Assembly: GCF_014204325.1 (NCBI RefSeq) | Contig: NZ_JACHKT010000001.1 | Location: forward strand, 1 to 64,000 | Reading direction: 5' to 3' | Source: Arcicella rosea | GTDB taxonomy: Bacteria; Bacteroidota; Bacteroidia; Cytophagales; Spirosomataceae | Length of the DNA stretch: 64,000 nt | Shown: in pieces, positions 42,468-51,949 of the stretch | Layout of the letters: each line of letters begins with the position of its first letter | How positions within the stretch are numbered: position 1 is the first letter of the stretch | Position numbers and translations under genes: made by a program | The notes under the pieces: generated by a model | Databases searched by the model: none | Seen by the model: only the letters and a program-made list of their open reading frames with translations | Told to the model about the DNA's origin: nothing

Positions 42468-43220
42468 TTATGTATTCCAAATTTCCCAAGCTTTTTCTGC
42501 TTGTCCGTGAAGCATTTCTAAACCGAAATGAACACCTTTTGCCCCATTTTCCATTCCTTTTTTTAAGAAAGTAGTCTCTAATGGATTATAGACGATGTCA
42601 TACAACAAGTGCTTATCTGTCAATAAATGATATGGTATTGCTGGAAAGTTTTCTGTTTTAGGATACATTCCTAAAGGAGTAGTATTCACGATAAAAAGAT
42701 GTTCTTTCATTACTTCTTCAGTTAATTCTTCATAAGTAATGGTGTCTTCTTCTTTCGTTCTTGATACATATTGTGTTGTTAATCCCAAATCTTGCAAAGC
42801 TTGAATAATTGCTTTTGCTGCACCACCTTTTCCTAACACTAAAGCTTTCTGAGGTAAGATTTCTTGAAAATCCGCCCACTTTTCTAAAGTCCATCTGAAA
42901 CCCCAATAATCAGTATTGAAACCTTTAGTAGAACCATCAGGCATGATTTTGATGGTATTAACCGCACCGATTTTTAAAGCGGCTTCATCTACTGCATCCA
43001 AAAATGGAATAACGTTTTGTTTATGCGGAATGGTAACGTTCAAACCTTTCAGTGCTGGACTATTACTTTTCAATAAAGCAGGAAAATCTTGAATGTTTTC
43101 TAATTCAAATTTTTCATAAGTATGGGTGTCGGCAATGCCTAATTGTTGGAATTTTTCAGTGAAGTATCCTTTAGAAAATGAATGTCCAAGCGGATAGCCA
43201 ATAAGTCCGTAAAGATTCAT
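42468..43220 (-). CDS. aroE: Shikimate dehydrogenase
   Basis: The 250-residue enzyme reduces 3-dehydroshikimate to shikimate with NADPH in aromatic amino acid synthesis. Substrate-binding motifs are YPLGHSFSKGYF at the N terminus and NVTIPHKQNVIPFLD with the catalytic Lys. The nucleotide-binding loop is VLGKGGAAKAI, and VNTTPLGMYP and VHFGLEMLHGQAEKAW complete the signature. It is slightly short for the family but complete. It is followed by no gene of the pathway; ruvX lies upstream in the same direction with a 102-base gap. Confidence 0.95.
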   Translation of the reverse strand: MNLYGLIGYPLGHSFSKGYFTEKFQQLGIADTHTYEKFELENIQDFPALLKSNSPALKGLNVTIPHKQNVIPFLDAVDEAALKIGAVNTIKIMPDGSTKGFNTDYWGFRWTLEKWADFQEILPQKALVLGKGGAAKAIIQALQDLGLTTQYVSRTKEEDTITYEELTEEVMKEHLFIVNTTPLGMYPKTENFPAIPYHLLTDKHLLYDIVYNPLETTFLKKGMENGAKGVHFGLEMLHGQAEKAWEIWNT

Positions 43221-43322
43221 GTTGATTGTTTTTTGGCTTGAAGCGTACGCTATAAGCTTTGTTGAAAATTGTTGTTTTTGAATGTATTAATCACTAAATC
43301 ATTCATTCAAACGCTCAATTAA

Positions 43323-43739
43323 TTACATTCCTTTACTTTCCATGAAAGATTGTAAAATGATTGTCGCAGAGATTTTATCAATATTTCCTTTTTCACGGCG
43401 GTCTTTTTTAGAGTATCCGCTCGCAATCATCGCACTCATTGCCATCGACGAAGTAAAACGTTCATCATGCAAATGAATGGGCATTTCAGGAAATGCTTTT
43501 TTTAGACCTTTCACAAAGCCTTTTACTTGTGGCGTATTGTTGGTGTCTTCGCCATCTAGGTTTACGGGCATTCCCACAACCATTGCTTCTACTTCTTCAC
43601 GGGCAACATAGGTCTTCAAGAATTCCAAGACATCTTTACTATGAATGGTATCTAAAGCAGAAGCAATGATTTTTAAAGGGTCAGTTACTGCCAAACCTAC
43701 TCTTTTACTGCCATAATCGATGGCTAAAATTCTTCCCAT
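43323..43739 (-). CDS. ruvX: Holliday junction resolvase-like protein RuvX (YqgF)
   Basis: The 138-residue RNase H-fold protein shows all expected acidic residues: Asp7 in [18 protein letters not shown], the [10 protein letters not shown] strand, [12 protein letters not shown] and the last Asp in [15 protein letters not shown]. It is a conserved bacterial protein with roles in 16S rRNA 5' maturation and possibly junction resolution. No other recombination gene is nearby. The start codon is clear. Confidence 0.95.
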   Translation of the reverse strand: MGRILAIDYGSKRVGLAVTDPLKIIASALDTIHSKDVLEFLKTYVAREEVEAMVVGMPVNLDGEDTNNTPQVKGFVKGLKKAFPEMPIHLHDERFTSSMAMSAMIASGYSKKDRREKGNIDKISATIILQSFMESKGM

Positions 43740-44005
43740 TGTATTTGAATTACTTCAACCATTACTCTTTTAAATATTCAAGAGAAAGAAATTGAATTGA
43801 AAAATCTTTCTTCTGAATAGGAAAGCTAAGGATGAAGTATTGTTGATTGATAATCTTACAAAGTTACATCATTTTATCGGGCAAATATTTTCCGAAAGGA
43901 TTCATCGTTATTAAAAAACCTATTCCTGCTGAAAAAGGTAGAATATTATATGCTTTTTAAGAATTTATTGGTATTTTGTTGTTAAAATAATTTTTTGTTT
44001 AAAAG

Positions 44006-45700
44006 ATGAAGGAAAATAAGCCCGTAAATAATTCTCCAATGAGTGTCAGAATCCCAATTATCATTGCTTTTACTTTGGTGATAGGTATGCTTGTTGGTGC
44101 CAATTTCTTTGGTGGTCAGTCGAGGATGAATAATGTAGCCAAAGGTATTGCCAAGTATCGTGAAGTACTTTCTTTGGTTGAAACCAATTATGTAGATTCT
44201 GTCAGTACAGATTCTTTAGTAGAGTTTTCTATCAAAAAAATGTTAGAGAAATTAGACCCACATACTTCCTACTTTTCAACAGAAGATGTAGCAGCGGCAC
44301 GTTCACAATTGGAATCGGGTTTTGATGGCATTGGTATTGAATTCAATGTTTTTAATGATACCGTCTATGTGGTTAATGCGATGGTAGGTGGGCCATCAGA
44401 TGCTGTAGGTATCAAAAGTGGCGACCGATTGATTAAAGCAGATGGTGTTTCATTGATTGGGCAAAAAGTAAATTCAAGTTTGATATTTAGTAAACTCAGA
44501 GGGCCAAGAGGCAGTGAAGTAAACCTAGAAATTGTAAGAAATGGTGAAAGTAAAGTCAGAACTTTTACCGTTACTCGTGATAGAATTCCTTCTTATTCAA
44601 TCAATGCAGGGTTTATGCTGGATAGCCAAACGGGATATATCAAAGTTGACCGTTTTACAGAATCTACTTATGATGAATTCAAGAAGGCGTTAACTTCTTT
44701 GAAATCGCAAGGCTTGAAAAGATTAGTACTTGATTTGCGTGGAAATCCAGGAGGATATAAAGACCGTGCCGAGAAAATGGTTGATGAATTATTATCTGAC
44801 GATAGACTGATTGTTTACACAGATGGAAAAGGCACAAAGTTTGATTCGCAAACATTTACTCGTCAAGAAGGTATTTTTGAAAAAGGAGCAGTGATTGTAT
44901 TAGTTGATGAAAACAGTGCTTCGGCTTCTGAAATTGTAGCAGGAGCTTTACAAGATAATGACCGTGCTTTGATTGTCGGCAGACGTTCGTTTGGAAAAGG
45001 TTTGGTACAAATGCCAATTACTTTGCATGATGGTTCAGAATTGAGATTGACCATTTCGAGATATTACACGCCAAGCGGTAGAAGTATTCAAAAACCATAC
45101 GCTTTAGGAAAAGAAGAAGATTACGAAAAAGACTATGAACAACGAATAAAAAGCGGAGAGTTTTTTAGTTCTGACAGTATCAAATTTAATGAGAAACTAA
45201 AGTATAAAACAGTTGCAGGAAGAACAGTGTATGGTGGCGGAGGTATTACACCAGATGTATTTGTGGCAAGAGACACTACTTATTATTCTAAGTATTTAAC
45301 CGAATTGTTTAGCAAGAATGTCATCAGAGAATATGCCTTGAATTATGCAAACAACAATTTGAAAACTTTAGATAAACTTAGTTTCAAAGATTTTTCAAAA
45401 CAATTTGTAGTAACAGATGTCATGATGGCAGATTTACAAAAACTGGCAACACAAGCAAAAATTAAATATTCAGCCAAAGATTATGAGCGTTCTGCCAATT
45501 ATATCCGAGGACAAGTAAAAGCTTTAGTAGCTAGAAATATTTGGCAAAGAAAAACCAACAGAACATTAAATAATGAATATTATCAAGTGTTGATGTCTTT
45601 CGATGAAACAGTTCAAAAAGCATTACAAAACTTTGAAAAAGCAGAAAAACTAGCTCGTGGAGAAATGGTTGAAACCCTGACGCATTCGGGTAAACAGTAG
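44006..45700 (+). CDS. S41 family C-terminal processing peptidase (CtpA/Prc-like)
   Basis: The 564-residue protein has one N-terminal membrane anchor (about 15-34), so the protease faces the periplasm. A PDZ domain (about 110-185, with GGPSDAVGIKSGDRL) precedes the catalytic part, which contains VLDLRGNPGGY, the serine region DENSASASEIVAGALQD (304-308) and Lys331 in GRRSFGKGLVQ. It should cut C-terminal tails of exported proteins. The C-terminal region after about 400 is a helical extension typical for Bacteroidota members. A small membrane protein gene follows after 24 bases. Confidence 0.95.
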   Translation: MKENKPVNNSPMSVRIPIIIAFTLVIGMLVGANFFGGQSRMNNVAKGIAKYREVLSLVETNYVDSVSTDSLVEFSIKKMLEKLDPHTSYFSTEDVAAARSQLESGFDGIGIEFNVFNDTVYVVNAMVGGPSDAVGIKSGDRLIKADGVSLIGQKVNSSLIFSKLRGPRGSEVNLEIVRNGESKVRTFTVTRDRIPSYSINAGFMLDSQTGYIKVDRFTESTYDEFKKALTSLKSQGLKRLVLDLRGNPGGYKDRAEKMVDELLSDDRLIVYTDGKGTKFDSQTFTRQEGIFEKGAVIVLVDENSASASEIVAGALQDNDRALIVGRRSFGKGLVQMPITLHDGSELRLTISRYYTPSGRSIQKPYALGKEEDYEKDYEQRIKSGEFFSSDSIKFNEKLKYKTVAGRTVYGGGGITPDVFVARDTTYYSKYLTELFSKNVIREYALNYANNNLKTLDKLSFKDFSKQFVVTDVMMADLQKLATQAKIKYSAKDYERSANYIRGQVKALVARNIWQRKTNRTLNNEYYQVLMSFDETVQKALQNFEKAEKLARGEMVETLTHSGKQ

Positions 45701-45724
45701 AAATATCTTATTAAACTTGCAACA

Positions 45725-46264
45725 TTGAATAGGAGATTAAAAAGAGCATTAATTAGAGAGAATGCAAAGTCACAACGGCAAAGTAGAAAACTAAATTGGG
45801 ATAAAGTAAAATCATTTATTCGTTTTATGTTTTTACTTTGGATTGGTATCTCTCTGTTTATTTTTGTTATACTTTTATTTCAAGTAGTTGACAGAAATTC
45901 GGTCAGAGATGCTGTTTTAAAAAATCCTGTTGAAACTAGAGCGGTTATTGTTAGAAAGAAGAGTTCATTAAGAAGAAGTACTGGTTATCTTGGAGAGTTT
46001 AAATTCTCTGTTTCTGGTGAAAGTTATGTAGGTACAACATTTAAAAGTTACGAGGGACAAATTGGTCAAACAATTTGTGTGCAATACCTAGCAAGTAATC
46101 CTGAACAAAATATATCATGTAAAGATTTAGCCTATGAATCAATAAAAGAAGACGTTATTTTTTCGTCTCTCAAGGCTTGTTTATTGATAATAGGAGTAAC
46201 AACTGTTATGTATATTTTCTGGATATTCTTTAACTATAAAGAGTTTTTAAAAGAGTTTACTTAA
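45725..46264 (+). CDS. Membrane protein, DUF3592-like
   Basis: The 179-residue protein starts at a TTG, as no ATG precedes the first membrane helix. It has two membrane segments (about 34-55 and 147-167) flanking an extracytoplasmic beta-rich domain (VETRAVIVRKKSSLRR, YLGEFKFSVSGESYVGTTF, ICVQYLASNPEQNIS), the pattern of DUF3592 proteins. The role is unknown. It starts 24 bases after the protease stop and may share its transcript; a terminator follows it. Confidence 0.7.
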   Translation: MNRRLKRALIRENAKSQRQSRKLNWDKVKSFIRFMFLLWIGISLFIFVILLFQVVDRNSVRDAVLKNPVETRAVIVRKKSSLRRSTGYLGEFKFSVSGESYVGTTFKSYEGQIGQTICVQYLASNPEQNISCKDLAYESIKEDVIFSSLKACLLIIGVTTVMYIFWIFFNYKEFLKEFT

Positions 46265-46268
46265 CAAT

Positions 46269-46305
46269 AAAAATCCCCTGAAAACCAAGTTTATAGGGGA
46301 TTTTT
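46269..46305. terminator. Bidirectional terminator
   Basis: AAAAATCCCCT (46269-46279) and AGGGGATTTTT (46295-46305) form a perfect 11-bp stem with a 15-base loop between convergent genes, with T and A tracts at both ends. Confidence 0.8.
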
Positions 46306-46325
46306 ATTAAAAATTGAATGTCAGA

Positions 46326-46883
46326 TTAGTCAATCGTATATCCTTTGTCTTTCAAAATTCTATCTAATAATTTTTTATCGCTATCATTATTAAATACTGT
46401 GAATGGCAAGTAAATAAACTGATATTGACCCATATCTAAGATAAATGCTTCTTTGGTTTTTCTAGCATTTTTAATCATATCCCATTTAATAACGCCTCCT
46501 TCAGTGTCATTCAATTTCATCAAAATCTGGCGACTATCAATTTCGTAACGGTATTTACTAAAAAGCTGTTTGTATTGTTCTAATTGCGTAACACCTGTAA
46601 ATTGAATTGCCCAGAAAATCAAATAAGCTAATGCTCCAATAATCGTCAACACATAAATCCAGTAATTATGATAAACACCAGTAAGGTTTACGATTACATT
46701 GATAAAAATTAATGCTAAAGGCACAAATCCCCAATACCATTGATTTTTAATGAGTTGCATCATGTTTATTCCGATGAATTTATTTTTTTCAAGGGCAAAC
46801 TTTTTGGTTTTGATTGCTAATGGATTTGATTGAATTGGTTGTTGTACTCGTCTTTGTTGTGACTGAGCGTATCCTTTTGCCAT
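46326..46883 (-). CDS. Membrane protein of unknown function (YcxB-like tail)
   Basis: The ATG at 46883 gives a 185-residue protein that begins MAKGYAQSQQRRVQQPIQSN, followed by a charged segment, two membrane helices (about 55-100) and a soluble C-terminal part with RQILMKLNDTEGGVIKWDMI and FIYLPFTVFNN. The last part resembles the YcxB-like domain, but this is weak. It stands alone between a terminator and a phosphoribosyltransferase gene. Confidence 0.65.
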   Translation of the reverse strand: MAKGYAQSQQRRVQQPIQSNPLAIKTKKFALEKNKFIGINMMQLIKNQWYWGFVPLALIFINVIVNLTGVYHNYWIYVLTIIGALAYLIFWAIQFTGVTQLEQYKQLFSKYRYEIDSRQILMKLNDTEGGVIKWDMIKNARKTKEAFILDMGQYQFIYLPFTVFNNDSDKKLLDRILKDKGYTID

Positions 46884-47125
46884 GTCTATAATAAAATTTG
46901 GTGATTCAGAACACAAAGGTACAAAAAATAAGGAAGTTTTGTAGTGAAGAGCTTTATCAGCATCAAATTAATGATTTCATCATAGAATTATTGGGCTGTA
47001 ATTAATTTAAGTACAAGATGAAATTATGGGTAAATTACCTTTAATGATTTGTTTTAGGTATTTTTGAATGCTAATTTTAACATCTTAATGAATAAATATC
47101 CAAGACTTTTCAAGCATTGTAAATT

Positions 47126-47635
47126 ATGGAACTTATCGAAAGCCAAATCCTGAGTCAGACACAAGTACTTCAAAAAATTAGAAGAATTGCTTTTGAAATT
47201 TATGAAAATAATTTTGAGGAGTCGGATATTGTCATTGCTGGAATCAGAGGGCAAGGTCATGCTTTTGCTAAATTATTGGCAAGTACCTTGAAAGAAATTT
47301 CACCAATTGAAGCCAGTGCGGTGTTGATTGATGTAGATAAAGATGTTACTTACGAAAGTCCAGTTGAGTTTGATTGTGACGAAAGATTCTTAGAACGTAA
47401 AACCATTATCGTTGTTGACGACGTACTAAATAGTGGTAGAACATTGGCTTACTCTTTGTCGCCTTTTTTAAGTATTCCAGTAAAACGCATTCAAGTAGCA
47501 GTAATTGTTGATAGAAATTACCGTCGTTTTCCCATCATGGCAGACTATGTAGGTTATGAACTTTCAACAACTTTAAGCGAATATGTCTCTGTCGTGCTAG
47601 ACGACGAAAGCAGAATGGGCGTTTATCTTAAATAA
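47126..47635 (+). CDS. Phosphoribosyltransferase family protein (PyrR-like)
   Basis: The 169-residue protein has a PRTase fold: IAGIRGQGHAFAKLLASTL and the signature IIVVDDVLNSGRTLAYSL, which binds phosphoribosyl pyrophosphate. This is the group that includes PyrR, an attenuator protein and weak uracil PRTase; without a pyrimidine gene nearby its substrate is open. It ends two bases before the stop of the convergent nuoN gene. Confidence 0.85.
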   Translation: MELIESQILSQTQVLQKIRRIAFEIYENNFEESDIVIAGIRGQGHAFAKLLASTLKEISPIEASAVLIDVDKDVTYESPVEFDCDERFLERKTIIVVDDVLNSGRTLAYSLSPFLSIPVKRIQVAVIVDRNYRRFPIMADYVGYELSTTLSEYVSVVLDDESRMGVYLK

Positions 47636-47637
47636 AT

Positions 47638-49164
47638 TTACAGTTGACTGATGATATTCATCAACCAATCTGCTTTAAAAAATAACAATAAAATTGGTAA
47701 AACTAATAGTATTGCCAAAGCCAGTTGCTCAGTGCTAAGTTGAAAAGTTTGTCCTTCTTCACTTTCTTTAAAAAACATTAAGAAAGGAATTTTTAAATAG
47801 AAGAATAAAGAAATTACTGTATTCAACAAGCCAAAAGCGAAGAGTAATAATAAGATTTGTCTTCCCGATAATTGGTAGGCTTCCCAAAGTGCTGAAAATA
47901 CGTTGAGTTTCGCAAAGAAACCAGCAGTAGGAGGTAAGCCCGCCAATGAAATCATCACGATTACTACGAGTATTCCGAATAGAGGATTAATTCTTCCTAA
48001 ACCTTTAAAATTGTCGATAGCAAATTTTGAAGTACTTTCTGGAACATCATTTCCTGTTCTATTAGCCGCTAAATCAATCAATAAAAAGGCTGAAAAATTA
48101 GTAAACAAGCTTACAATTAAGTAAAAAACTACACTTTTTACTCCCAATTCAGAAAGCGTTACTAAACCAATCAACATAAAACCTGTATGAGCAATGGTTG
48201 AATAAGCCAGTAGTCTTTTGGTATCTTTTTGCCATAAAGCCGAGAAGTTTCCGAAAGTAATACTTGCCAAAGCGATTACAGCAGTAAGTACTTGCAAGTC
48301 GTTAGGAACAGCAGAGTAAAAACGAATAATGACAAGAAAAGCCGCAATTTTGGGTGCAACAGCAAAGAAAGCAACAATTGGCGTTGGGGCAGATTGATAC
48401 ACATCTGGCGTCCAGATATGAAATGGACTGGCTGATATTTTAAATAAAAACCCACAAAGTGTCAGTACAATCGCAATGGTTGAGGCAATATTATCTGTTT
48501 GAGCAATTCCTCTTGAAAAATCTGGCGAAGCAATGTTTAAAGTGCCCGTCATGCCATATAATAATGACATTCCATAAAGCATAACTGCCGAAGCAGCTGC
48601 ACCGAAAAGTATATATTTCAAACCACCTTCAGCAGCTTTTCTGGTTTTATTAAATGCTGTAAGAATATAGGATGAAATAGAAACGATTTCGATAGAAAGG
48701 TAAATCATTAATAAATTGACTGACATTGTCATTAAATTCAGTCCAATCAAAACACTAATCACTAAAGGGTAGAATTCTCCAGCGTACTTTCTTTTTGAAA
48801 CATAAATATGAGCCAATAGAAAAAAAACAGAAAGTGTATTTAATGCTTTAAAGAAAATAGCTTTGCTATCTAATATTAGCATTTCGCCAAATAGAAAAGT
48901 ATCGTTTGTATTCGAAAATTGTAAGATTACTTGATTGAGAGCGATTAAAACAGAAATTAAAGTTATACCCCACAAAGTATTTTGATAAGTATTTTCGTTG
49001 GTACTTTCAGATAAATCAGTCTTTTGAGAAGCGTATTTATAAAGGAATAATTCAGCAATAATAAGGAGTAAAAAGACTGCTCCTAAAAATACTTCTGGAG
49101 AAATAATATTCAGACTTTCGAGAATATGTTCAAGTAAATCGGCTAAGTATATTTTTTTGGTCAT
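47638..49164 (-). CDS. nuoN: NADH-quinone oxidoreductase subunit N
   Basis: The 508-residue antiporter-like subunit has about 14 membrane helices. Proton-channel residues occur in IYLSIEIVSISSYILTAFNK, KYILFGAAASAVMLYG, SASPFHIWTPDVYQ and KRLLAYSTIAHTGFMLIG. It forms part of the membrane arm of complex I. In the same direction, nuoM and nuoL lie upstream, but a kinase gene on the opposite strand sits between nuoM and nuoN, so nuoN probably needs read-through or its own promoter. Confidence 0.95.
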   Translation of the reverse strand: MTKKIYLADLLEHILESLNIISPEVFLGAVFLLLIIAELFLYKYASQKTDLSESTNENTYQNTLWGITLISVLIALNQVILQFSNTNDTFLFGEMLILDSKAIFFKALNTLSVFFLLAHIYVSKRKYAGEFYPLVISVLIGLNLMTMSVNLLMIYLSIEIVSISSYILTAFNKTRKAAEGGLKYILFGAAASAVMLYGMSLLYGMTGTLNIASPDFSRGIAQTDNIASTIAIVLTLCGFLFKISASPFHIWTPDVYQSAPTPIVAFFAVAPKIAAFLVIIRFYSAVPNDLQVLTAVIALASITFGNFSALWQKDTKRLLAYSTIAHTGFMLIGLVTLSELGVKSVVFYLIVSLFTNFSAFLLIDLAANRTGNDVPESTSKFAIDNFKGLGRINPLFGILVVIVMISLAGLPPTAGFFAKLNVFSALWEAYQLSGRQILLLLFAFGLLNTVISLFFYLKIPFLMFFKESEEGQTFQLSTEQLALAILLVLPILLLFFKADWLMNIISQL

Positions 49165-49237
49165 TATTTTTTCTTCGCAAACGTGTTTTATTCTACTATT
49201 GTTAGTATTTTTGAGTATAACTTCAATTTTATAAATT

Positions 49238-50248
49238 ATGAATAAAACTAAATTCTACTGGTTGATTCAATTGATATGTTGGACAATTGTTACACTTCTT
49301 TCCATTCAACATATTGAATTTGCTGATTTCAGCCAATCTACTAAAACTATTTATCTTTTACTTTATTTTTTTTCTGGACTAATTTCGAGCCACTTTTATA
49401 AAGTCATACTCGGTCGATTTCATCCTGATGATATTACTCATCTTCAATATGCACTCTTCCCAATTGTTGGAGGTTTGTCTATAGGCTCAATTTATACCGT
49501 TATCGACTATCAACTGTTTAATTATCCAGATCATACTTTTGGAGCTTTCATCGTAGTTTTTCTAAAAAACGTATGGAAAGTATGGCCTTGGTTTATGTTT
49601 TTTCATTTGTATCGTTTCCTAAGCATTTATCAAGATAGAAAACAAAGAGAGTCTCAAACAGAAAACGAATTAAGAATATCAAAGCTTGAAAGCCTTAAAA
49701 AACAGTTAAATCCTCATTTTTTATTCAATGCTTTGAATAGTATTAAAGCATTAACACTTATTGATAATGTTCAAGCTCGTGAATCTATCATTCAATTGTC
49801 TGATTTACTCAGGCTTTCTTTGAACCTTGGTGAACAACAAAAAGCTACATTGAGTGAAGAACTTCGTTTGGCTGAAAATTACCTTTCTCTTGAAAAACTC
49901 CGTTTTGATACTCGACTAGAGTATGATTTCCAGATTCAAGAAGACATTGGAAATATTTTAATTATGCCAATGACCTTGAATACACTTTTAGAAAATGCTG
50001 TAAAACACGGAATAGGACAATTAAAATCTGGCGGACATATCAGGGTCATTGCCAAAACAGAAAAAGGTTATATCATTTTGAGTGTTGAAAATTCTGGTAT
50101 TTTTGATCCAAGACCTAAAAGTAATGAGGGCGGTATTGGATTAGAGAACCTAAAAAAACGCCTAGAATTGCAATATGGCGATAATGCTTCATTGAAAATT
50201 GTAAATACTCAAGGAAAAGTATCAGCCATTATTAAAATGCCTTATTAG
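49238..50248 (+). CDS. LytS-family sensor histidine kinase inside the nuo cluster
   Basis: The 336-residue protein has four membrane helices (about 1-130), then a coiled segment and a His_kinase domain with KKQLNPHFLFNALNSIKA, N-box TLLENAVKHGIGQLK and GGIGLENLKKRLELQYG. No response regulator gene is adjacent, so its partner lies elsewhere. It runs antisense to the complex I genes. Its stop codon directly abuts the nuoM stop codon, and it diverges from nuoN with a 73-base gap. Confidence 0.9.
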   Translation: MNKTKFYWLIQLICWTIVTLLSIQHIEFADFSQSTKTIYLLLYFFSGLISSHFYKVILGRFHPDDITHLQYALFPIVGGLSIGSIYTVIDYQLFNYPDHTFGAFIVVFLKNVWKVWPWFMFFHLYRFLSIYQDRKQRESQTENELRISKLESLKKQLNPHFLFNALNSIKALTLIDNVQARESIIQLSDLLRLSLNLGEQQKATLSEELRLAENYLSLEKLRFDTRLEYDFQIQEDIGNILIMPMTLNTLLENAVKHGIGQLKSGGHIRVIAKTEKGYIILSVENSGIFDPRPKSNEGGIGLENLKKRLELQYGDNASLKIVNTQGKVSAIIKMPY

Positions 50249-51904
50249 TTAAAATAATTTTAATAGTTCAGAAATGGTAGCATTCGTCAAATCAAAAATG
50301 AGATGAGGAAAAATACCAAATACAAAAGCTAAGATTGCTAAAGGATAAAGCATTGATTTTTCTCTAAAAGTTAAGTCTTCTAAAGTTCCTTCAAATTGTC
50401 TTACCCAGTATTTTCCAAAGAAAATTCGTTGCAAAGTCCAAAGAAAATAGCCAGCACCTAATACCAAACCAAAGGCAGCAATTGCTGTTAACCATCTTGG
50501 AATTAATGGACTATTAAAACCGCCCATCAGCGTGAAAACTTCGCCAATAAAACCAGAAAATGCAGGTAAACCCAATGAGGCAAAAAAGGCAATAGCCGTC
50601 ATGGCTGTATATAGTGGCATTTTATTGGCTAAACCTTGATAGCTATCAATGCGGCGGTCGTGTGTGCGGTCGTATAAAACCCCCACCAATAAAAATAACA
50701 TTGCCGAAAGCACTCCATGCGAAAACATTTGATATACCGCTCCGTTAATACCTTCGCTAGTTAATGAACCAATACCTAAGAGTACGAAACCCATGTGCGA
50801 AACCGAAGAGTAAGCAATCATTTTCTTCAAATCATTCATGGCTAAAGCGTTGAATGCTCCGTAAATAATGGATAATACGCCAAAGGCTACAATTACAAAA
50901 GCGTATTCTGTCGCTACTTCTGGAAAAATTGGATAAGCAATTCTTAAAAATCCGTAGCCACCAATTTTTAATAAAATACCTGCAAGTACAACCGAAACTG
51001 GTGTTGGTGCTTCTACGTGAGCATCTGGCAACCAAGTATGCACTGGCACGGCTGGTAATTTAATACCAAAGCCAATCATCAATAAAATAAAAGCTAAAGC
51101 ACGAGCCGAGAAACTGAAAATCTGTGTTCCTGATAAAATATTTAACCAAGAATCAGGAAGGAAATTACCTGCATCTGGCATAAATCTTAAATCAAAAGTA
51201 TGTACAATTTGCTCTGAAGGAATTTTTAGGTCTTTCAATAAGTTTTGTACTTCTGTAATAATTTGTGGCGTGATTTCCGAAACATCATTAATTAAACCAA
51301 TTCTGACAGCCGTTTCTACTGGGTCAACTACAGAAAGGTAAAGGGCAATCATCACAATTAAGATAAAAATAGAGCCAAATAAAGTATAAAGGAAAAATTT
51401 GATAGAAGCATATTCTTTTCTTGGTCCGCCCCAAATACCAATCAAAAAGTACATTGGTAAAAGCATGAATTCAAAGAAAAGGTAGAACAAAAACATATCC
51501 AAAGCCATAAAACAGCCAATCACCGAACCTGTCAATAACAAGTAAAGTGAAAAATAACCTCTTTCTTTTTGTTCAATTTGGAAAGAAGAAAGAGCACCTA
51601 CAAACATCACAATGCCCGTCAATAAAACCATAGGCATACTGATACCATCTACACCCAAAAGGTAGTCGATAGAACCAATCCCCAAATTTCCCAATGGTAG
51701 CGTTATCCAATCCAATTGTTCAAGGAATTGATAATCGGCAACATCGTGGTTAAAATTTTGGTATAAGTAAATACAAATCGCTAATTCTATCGCTGTAACG
51801 CCTAGCGTAAACCATTTGAAATACGCCTTGAATTGGTCTGGAGAAAAAGCCACAACCAACGAAGCAATCAATGGTAAAAATATTAGTACTGATAAAATGG
51901 GCAT
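50249..51904 (-). CDS. nuoM: NADH-quinone oxidoreductase subunit M
   Basis: The 551-residue antiporter-like subunit of complex I has about 14 membrane helices. Signature segments are DMFLFYLFFEFMLLPMYFLIGIWG, the Lys-bearing FGIKLPAVPVHTWLPDAHVEAPTP and MNDLKKMIAYSSVSHMGFVLLG. It is longer than many homologues because of a loop near 200-260. It is encoded 45 bases after nuoL in the same transcript. Its 3' end meets the end of a kinase gene on the other strand. Confidence 0.96.
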   Translation of the reverse strand: MPILSVLIFLPLIASLVVAFSPDQFKAYFKWFTLGVTAIELAICIYLYQNFNHDVADYQFLEQLDWITLPLGNLGIGSIDYLLGVDGISMPMVLLTGIVMFVGALSSFQIEQKERGYFSLYLLLTGSVIGCFMALDMFLFYLFFEFMLLPMYFLIGIWGGPRKEYASIKFFLYTLFGSIFILIVMIALYLSVVDPVETAVRIGLINDVSEITPQIITEVQNLLKDLKIPSEQIVHTFDLRFMPDAGNFLPDSWLNILSGTQIFSFSARALAFILLMIGFGIKLPAVPVHTWLPDAHVEAPTPVSVVLAGILLKIGGYGFLRIAYPIFPEVATEYAFVIVAFGVLSIIYGAFNALAMNDLKKMIAYSSVSHMGFVLLGIGSLTSEGINGAVYQMFSHGVLSAMLFLLVGVLYDRTHDRRIDSYQGLANKMPLYTAMTAIAFFASLGLPAFSGFIGEVFTLMGGFNSPLIPRWLTAIAAFGLVLGAGYFLWTLQRIFFGKYWVRQFEGTLEDLTFREKSMLYPLAILAFVFGIFPHLIFDLTNATISELLKLF

Positions 51905-51949
51905 AATGATATAAGAAAAATTGTGTTTGATAGAGTATCAAACGCAATA

